DNA from: Dryocola sp032000125
Lineage (GTDB): Bacteria > Pseudomonadota > Gammaproteobacteria > Enterobacterales > Enterobacteriaceae
Direction of reading: 5' to 3'
DNA: 64,000 nucleotides
NCBI GenBank assembly: GCA_032000125.1
Contig: DAMALH010000020.1
Span: 1 to 64,000, forward strand
Each line of letters begins with the position of its first letter. Position 1 is the stretch's first letter. Below the pieces are notes generated by a model. It made no database searches and was not told the origin of the DNA. It saw only the letters and a list, made by a program, of their open reading frames with translations. The position numbers and the translations under genes are program-made. This document shows positions 59,491 to 64,000 of the stretch, in pieces.

Positions 59491-62148
59491 ATGAGTCAGT
59501 CAGACGGCATGATCCCTAACAAATTTTCCCTTATTCCCAGCAATATCACGCGCTTCTTTCTGCTGCTGATCGTCGTGCTGTTAGTCGCCATGGGGGTGAT
59601 GGTACAAAGCGCTGTTAACGCCTGGCTAAAAGATAAAAGCTATCAGATAGTCGGCATCACGCATGCGCTGCATAAACGTGTCGATACCTACCGTTACGCC
59701 ACGTGGCAAATCTATGACAACGTGGCCGCAGCGTCCGGCAACGCCAGCGATGGGCTGCAGGAAACGCGCCTGCGTCAGGACGTTTATTATCTCGAAAAAC
59801 CGCGCCGCAAGACCGAAGCGCTGATTTTCGGCTCACACGACAGCTCCACGCTTGAGATGACGCAGCGCATATCAACCTGGCTGGATACGCTTTGGGGGGC
59901 GGAAAACAGCCCCTGGTCGATGTACTACCTGAATGGCCAGGACAACAGCATGATCCTGGTTTCAACCCTGCCCTTAAAAGATCTCTCGTCCGGGTTTAAA
60001 GAGACAGGCGTAGGATCGATAGTCGATTCCCGCCGCGCGGAGATGCTGCAGCAGGCCAACGCGCTGGATGAACGAGAAAGCTTCTCCCCCCTGCGGCGTC
60101 TGGCATGGCAAAACGGCCATTACTTTACGCTGCGCACGACTTTTAACCAGCCTGGGCATCTGGCCACGGTTGTCGCGTTTGACTTGCCGATTAACGATCT
60201 TATCCCGCCCACGATGGCGCTGGATAGCTTCCAGCTTGAGCCAGATGATTCCAGCAGCGCTCTGCAGACGGGTGAAAAAGATGACCCGGACAGCGTCGCC
60301 ATCAACTTTAATAGCGCACGCATTGAGATAGCCTCGCCGTTAGCCAGCACGCATCTGCGCCTGGTGTGGCAGGTTCCTTTCGGCACGCTGCTGATGGATA
60401 CGCTGCAAAATATTCTGCTGCCGCTGCTGCTTAACATCGGCCTGCTGGCGCTGGCGCTGTTTGGTTACGCCACGTTCCGCCAGCAGGCGCCGCGCACGTC
60501 GGAAGTGCCAAACGGCAACGGCGAACTACAGGTGCTGCGCGCGCTAAATGAAGAAATCGTCGCCCTGCTGCCGCTGGGCCTGCTGGTACACGATCTTGAC
60601 GCCAACCGAACGGTTATCAGCAACAAGATTGCCGACCATCTGCTGCCGCATCTGAACCTGCAAAATATTATTGCGATGGCCGATCAGCATCAGGGCGTGA
60701 TTCAGGCCACCATTAATAATGAACTCTATGAGATCCGGCAGTTCCGCAGCCAGATTGCTCCGCGCACGCAGATTTTCGTAATTCGCGATCAGGATCGCGA
60801 AATTCTGGTAAACAAAAAGCTGAAGCAGGCGCAGCGCCTGTATGAGAAAAACCAGCAGGGTCGCGTGGCATTCATGCAGCACATCGGCGAAGCTTTGCAG
60901 TTGCCGGTGAAAAATCTAGCTGAACGCGCGGCTGCGCTGGACACCGCGGAATACAAACAGCTTGCGAACGAGGCCCAGACCATCGTCCGTCTCGTCGATG
61001 AAATTCAGCTACTGAATATGCTGGAAGCCGATAGCTGGAAGACCACCACCACCCCGTTTACGGTTCAGGCGCTGATAGATGAAGTGGCGCTGGAAATGCT
61101 GCCGATTATCAAGCGCAAGGGGCTGCAGCTTCTGATTAATAACCAGCTACCGGCTGATGAGGAACGCCACGGCGACCGCGAAGCGCTGCGTAAAATCCTG
61201 CAGTTGCTGCTGCACTATTCCGTGACCACAACGCAGATAGGCAAGATAACTCTTGAGATAAGCGAAGAAGAGTCAGCCCCGGATCGCCTGCTGTTCCGCA
61301 TGCTGGATACCGGTGAAGGGATCGGCAATGATGAAATCGATAATCTGCACTTCCCGTTCCTTAACGAAACCAGCGAAGACCGCTATGGCAAAGCCGATGG
61401 CCTGACGTTCTATCTTTGCGATAGGCTGTCACGCAAGCTGGGCGGCCACTTGAACATTAAAACTCGCCCGGATATCGGCACAAGGTACAATCTGCACATT
61501 AAGATGGCCGCCGAGCCGCAGCCGGAAGAGCAGGACGAAAAGCTGCTTGATGAGGTGATAGCGATGCTGGATATCACCTCTAACGAAGTGCGCAATATCG
61601 TCACCCGTCAGCTTGAAAACTGGGGAGCGAACTGCATCACGCCTGATGAAAGATTGGCCAGTCAAGAGTTTGATATCTTCCTGACCGATAATCCGTCTAA
61701 TCTTACATCTTCCGGTTTGCTTTTAAGCGATGATGAAAACGGAATGCGGAAACTGGGCTCTGGCCAGTTCCGCGTTAACTTTAATATCAGCAACGCGATG
61801 CAGGATGCGGTCCTTCAGTTGATAGAAGAGCAACTGTCGCAGGAGGAGGTGCCCGAATCACCTTTGGGCGGCGACGAAAATGCGCAGCTCCATGCCAGCG
61901 GCTATTACTCACTCTTTGTCGACACGGTACCGGAAGATGTAAAGAGATTGTATACTGAGTCAGCGAACAGCGATTTTGCTGCGCTGGCACAGACGGCGCA
62001 CCGTTTAAAAGGGGTGTTTGCCATGCTCAATCTGATACCCGGCAAGCAGTTATGTGAAACGTTAGAGCATCACATTCGCGAAAGTGATGCTGCCAACATA
62101 CAAAAATACACCAGCGATATTGACGCTTACGTCAAGAGTTTGCTGTAG
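59491..62148 (+). CDS. rcsD: RcsD, phosphotransfer protein of the Rcs phosphorelay
   Basis: An inner membrane histidine phosphotransferase that passes phosphate from RcsC to RcsB and contacts IgaA. It is 885 residues: TM1 about 19-41, a periplasmic domain about 42-303, TM2 about 304-328, a degenerate kinase-like region lacking the phospho-acceptor, an ABL domain, and a C-terminal HPt domain with His837 in AQTAHRLKGVF. The start at 59491 reproduces the E. coli spacing to TM1, although the ribosome site is weak. rcsB follows after 16 bases. Confidence 0.96.
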   Translation: MSQSDGMIPNKFSLIPSNITRFFLLLIVVLLVAMGVMVQSAVNAWLKDKSYQIVGITHALHKRVDTYRYATWQIYDNVAAASGNASDGLQETRLRQDVYYLEKPRRKTEALIFGSHDSSTLEMTQRISTWLDTLWGAENSPWSMYYLNGQDNSMILVSTLPLKDLSSGFKETGVGSIVDSRRAEMLQQANALDERESFSPLRRLAWQNGHYFTLRTTFNQPGHLATVVAFDLPINDLIPPTMALDSFQLEPDDSSSALQTGEKDDPDSVAINFNSARIEIASPLASTHLRLVWQVPFGTLLMDTLQNILLPLLLNIGLLALALFGYATFRQQAPRTSEVPNGNGELQVLRALNEEIVALLPLGLLVHDLDANRTVISNKIADHLLPHLNLQNIIAMADQHQGVIQATINNELYEIRQFRSQIAPRTQIFVIRDQDREILVNKKLKQAQRLYEKNQQGRVAFMQHIGEALQLPVKNLAERAAALDTAEYKQLANEAQTIVRLVDEIQLLNMLEADSWKTTTTPFTVQALIDEVALEMLPIIKRKGLQLLINNQLPADEERHGDREALRKILQLLLHYSVTTTQIGKITLEISEEESAPDRLLFRMLDTGEGIGNDEIDNLHFPFLNETSEDRYGKADGLTFYLCDRLSRKLGGHLNIKTRPDIGTRYNLHIKMAAEPQPEEQDEKLLDEVIAMLDITSNEVRNIVTRQLENWGANCITPDERLASQEFDIFLTDNPSNLTSSGLLLSDDENGMRKLGSGQFRVNFNISNAMQDAVLQLIEEQLSQEEVPESPLGGDENAQLHASGYYSLFVDTVPEDVKRLYTESANSDFAALAQTAHRLKGVFAMLNLIPGKQLCETLEHHIRESDAANIQKYTSDIDAYVKSLL

Positions 62149-62164
62149 CAAGGTAGCCTATTAC

Positions 62165-62815
62165 ATGAACAATATGAACGTAATTATTGCCGACGACCAT
62201 CCGATTGTTCTGTTCGGCATTCGTAAGTCCCTCGAGCAGATCGAGTGGGTGAATGTTGTCGGTGAGTTTGAAGATTCCACAGCCCTTATTAATAATCTTC
62301 CGAAATTAGACGCGCACGTGCTGATTACCGATCTCTCCATGCCGGGAGATAAATACGGTGACGGCATTACGCTGATTAAGTACATCAAACGTCATTTCCC
62401 GAATATCTCCATCATCGTGCTGACGATGAATAATAACCCGGCCATTCTGAGCGCCGTGTTGGATTTGGATATTGAAGGGATTGTGCTCAAACAGGGCGCG
62501 CCAACCGACCTGCCTAAAGCGCTTGCCGCGCTGCAAAAGGGCAAGAAATTTACGCCGGAAAGCGTGTCTCGCCTGCTGGAGAAAATCAGCGCTGGCGGTT
62601 ACGGCGACAAACGCCTGTCGCCAAAAGAGAGCGAAGTGCTGCGCCTGTTTGCAGAAGGCTTCCTGGTCACAGAAATTGCCCGCAAGCTGAACCGCAGTAT
62701 TAAGACCATCAGCAGCCAGAAGAAATCAGCGATGATGAAACTGGGCGTTGAGAACGATATTGCGCTGCTGAACTACCTTTCTTCCGTTAGCCTGTCGCCG
62801 GCTGACAAAGAGTAA
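62165..62815 (+). CDS. rcsB: RcsB, response regulator of the Rcs phosphorelay
   Basis: A NarL/FixJ-type regulator of capsule, motility and envelope-stress genes, 216 residues. The receiver domain has the acidic pocket ADDHP (Asp10, Asp11) and phospho-acceptor Asp56 in LITDLSMPG; a LuxR-type helix-turn-helix lies at about 150-210 (LSPKESEVLRLFAEGFLVTEIA). It is almost identical to E. coli RcsB. The MNNMNVIIAD start at 62165 is the family start; upstream in-frame codons lie inside rcsD. Confidence 0.97.
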   Translation: MNNMNVIIADDHPIVLFGIRKSLEQIEWVNVVGEFEDSTALINNLPKLDAHVLITDLSMPGDKYGDGITLIKYIKRHFPNISIIVLTMNNNPAILSAVLDLDIEGIVLKQGAPTDLPKALAALQKGKKFTPESVSRLLEKISAGGYGDKRLSPKESEVLRLFAEGFLVTEIARKLNRSIKTISSQKKSAMMKLGVENDIALLNYLSSVSLSPADKE

Positions 62816-62822
62816 CCGCTCT

Positions 62823-62850
62823 GCCCTCACCTCCGCCTGGGGGTGAGGGC
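62823..62850. terminator. Hairpin between convergent rcsB and rcsC
   Basis: A 9-bp perfect stem (GCCCTCACC / GGTGAGGGC) with a 10-nt loop and no T tract. It probably protects the 3' ends of both messages. Confidence 0.6.
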
Positions 62851-62857
62851 ATCCTGC

Positions 62858-64000
62858 TTATTTCCTGGTGCTTCTTACACGGGCCGCATAAACGACCAGC
62901 GTTTGCTTAATCACGTCCAGCGTCACCGGTTTCGACAGGCAGCTATCCATTCCCGACTCGATACAGCGCTGTTTCTCTTCCGCAAGGGCGTTCGCCGTCA
63001 CGCCGATAACCGGAAGCGTTAACCCCAGTTGACGAATACGCTGCGTCAGACGATAGCCATCCATGTTCGGCATATTCACATCGCTAAGCACGATATCAAT
63101 GTGGTTTTTGCTCAGCACGTTGAGCGCGTCCACGCCGTCGTTCGCCGTTTTGCACTGATAGCCCAGCGAGCCAAGCTGATCGGCCAGCAGACGCCGGTTA
63201 ATTGGATGGTCGTCCACCACCAGGATCATCATGTCATCATTCTGCTCGCGGGCTTCATCCGGTGAAGGCAGCGCCGTCATGCTGCCCGGCACGTCAACGT
63301 CAATGCTGTAGATACGTCCCAGCAGGTTCAGCAGTTCATGAGGCGCAGCCACGCTGTGCGTCCAGCGGCCCGGCGATAGCTCCTGCGGGATACCGATATG
63401 GCGACGACAGAAGATAATTGCCGCACGTCCGCCCCAGGGCGCATCCAACGAATCGTCCGTTATCAGCACATCGTCGCTGTCCGGGACTTCCCCATAGTAA
63501 GGCTGGGTACGAATATTGTTTTGCTTAAGCAGCGACTCAAGGAATTCGCTCAGCGAAGCATTCCGCACCGCCAGCCAGCATCGTTTATCCGCCAGTCCGT
63601 CAACCTGAGCATGCGGCGTGGACTGCGCCGCATAAAGAGGTATACGGATGGTAAACTGGCTGCCCATCCCCGCCTCTGTATCGACGGAAATATCCCCGTC
63701 CATCATGTTGATCAGCTTTTCGCAGATAGCGAGCCCAAGGCCGGTGCCCTGGAAGTTTCGCTGCACGCCCGTCCCTACCTGGAAGAACGGATCGAACAGC
63801 CGCGTTACCTCTTTGGCAGGAATACCCACGCCGGTATCACGCACCCGGAAGCGGAGATAGTCGCCGTCCACCGAGACATGCAAAATGATGCAGCCGATAT
63901 CGGTAAACTTAATCGCGTTGCTTAGCAGATTGGAAATCACCTGCTGCAAACGCATCGGATCGCCCAGCAGCGTCAGCGGCACGTCCGGTTCAATAAAGCA
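62858..64000 (-). CDS. rcsC: RcsC, hybrid sensor kinase of the Rcs phosphorelay, C-terminal part
   Basis: The reading frame runs off the window edge and is open to position 64000, so about 380 of roughly 950 residues are present. Seen are the end of the HATPase domain (NLLSNAIKFTD N-box, DTGVGIP G1, GTGLGLAI G2), the RcsC-specific ABL domain, and the receiver domain with its phospho-acceptor Asp in VLSDVNMPNMDG and Lys in SKPVTLD. RcsC autophosphorylates, passes phosphate to its own receiver and then to RcsD. The sensor, membrane and H-box parts lie beyond the window. It is convergent with rcsB. Confidence 0.96.
   Translation of the reverse strand, partial: CFIEPDVPLTLLGDPMRLQQVISNLLSNAIKFTDIGCIILHVSVDGDYLRFRVRDTGVGIPAKEVTRLFDPFFQVGTGVQRNFQGTGLGLAICEKLINMMDGDISVDTEAGMGSQFTIRIPLYAAQSTPHAQVDGLADKRCWLAVRNASLSEFLESLLKQNNIRTQPYYGEVPDSDDVLITDDSLDAPWGGRAAIIFCRRHIGIPQELSPGRWTHSVAAPHELLNLLGRIYSIDVDVPGSMTALPSPDEAREQNDDMMILVVDDHPINRRLLADQLGSLGYQCKTANDGVDALNVLSKNHIDIVLSDVNMPNMDGYRLTQRIRQLGLTLPVIGVTANALAEEKQRCIESGMDSCLSKPVTLDVIKQTLVVYAARVRSTRK

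Noticed and set aside
1..64000. CRISPR arrays, insertion sequences, prophage
   Set aside because: No short regularly spaced repeats, transposase genes, integrases or phage structural genes are present. The only repeats are the ompC 3' tandem and the rplY terminator copy.

Overview
The window is enterobacterial chromosome. The gene order follows the Escherichia/Salmonella backbone closely: yohJK-cdd-sanA-mgl-galS-yeiB-folE, then nfo-fru-setB-yeiP, then yeiR-lpxT-mepS-pdeN-yejABEF, then bcr-rsuA-radD-rplY-yejKLM-proL, then yojI-alkB-ada-apbE-ompC-micF-rcsDB-rcsC. Protein matches were recalled from memory and no search was run. The genus cannot be fixed from sequence alone. A non-Escherichia Enterobacteriaceae genus is likely, because several accessory choices differ from E. 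coli K-12: an erfK-like gene beside yohJ, an IrgA-type receptor at the cirA position, uxuA beside yeiQ, and mgtE beside proL.

Layout. 1-3474: the end of an L,D-transpeptidase gene, the yohJK holin-like pair, cdd and sanA. 3527-10473 (minus): mglBAC galactose uptake, its repressor galS with cognate operators, yeiB and folE. 10729-20511: an MFS exporter, yeiG, a Fur-boxed TonB receptor, lysP, the yeiE/yeiH divergon, nfo and a 3-dehydroshikimate dehydratase-like gene. The last of these lies where K-12 has its nucleoside/pseudouridine cluster. 20679-26266: fruBKA under two Cra operators, setB (interrupted by an N gap) and yeiW. 26439-34577: yeiP, the uxuA/yeiQ hexuronate divergon, yeiR, lpxT, mepS and pdeN. 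34709-40593: the yejABEF peptide importer and yejG. 40933-48699: bcr, rsuA, radD, rplY, yejK, yejL and yejM. 48777-51000: tRNA-Pro(GGG), then an AT-rich stretch and an ibrA/ibrB-like PAPS-reductase-fold plus ParB-fold pair. 51004-57086 (minus): mgtE, yojI, ada-alkB and apbE. 57175-64000: a 158-bp tandem repeat behind ompC, ompC, micF, rcsD, rcsB and the 3' part of rcsC.

How the genes work together. Most of the window is envelope physiology and carbon uptake. Galactose (GalS/CRP), fructose (Cra) and hexuronate (UxuR/ExuR-like site) modules each sit beside a matching operator. The ompC-micF-rcs block carries OmpR-box-like and RcsAB-box-like sequences. The least ordinary parts are the ibrAB-like pair at proL, the tandem repeat behind ompC, the structured leader of radD, the dehydroshikimate dehydratase-like gene with its palindromic operator, and a second copy of the rplY terminator sequence.
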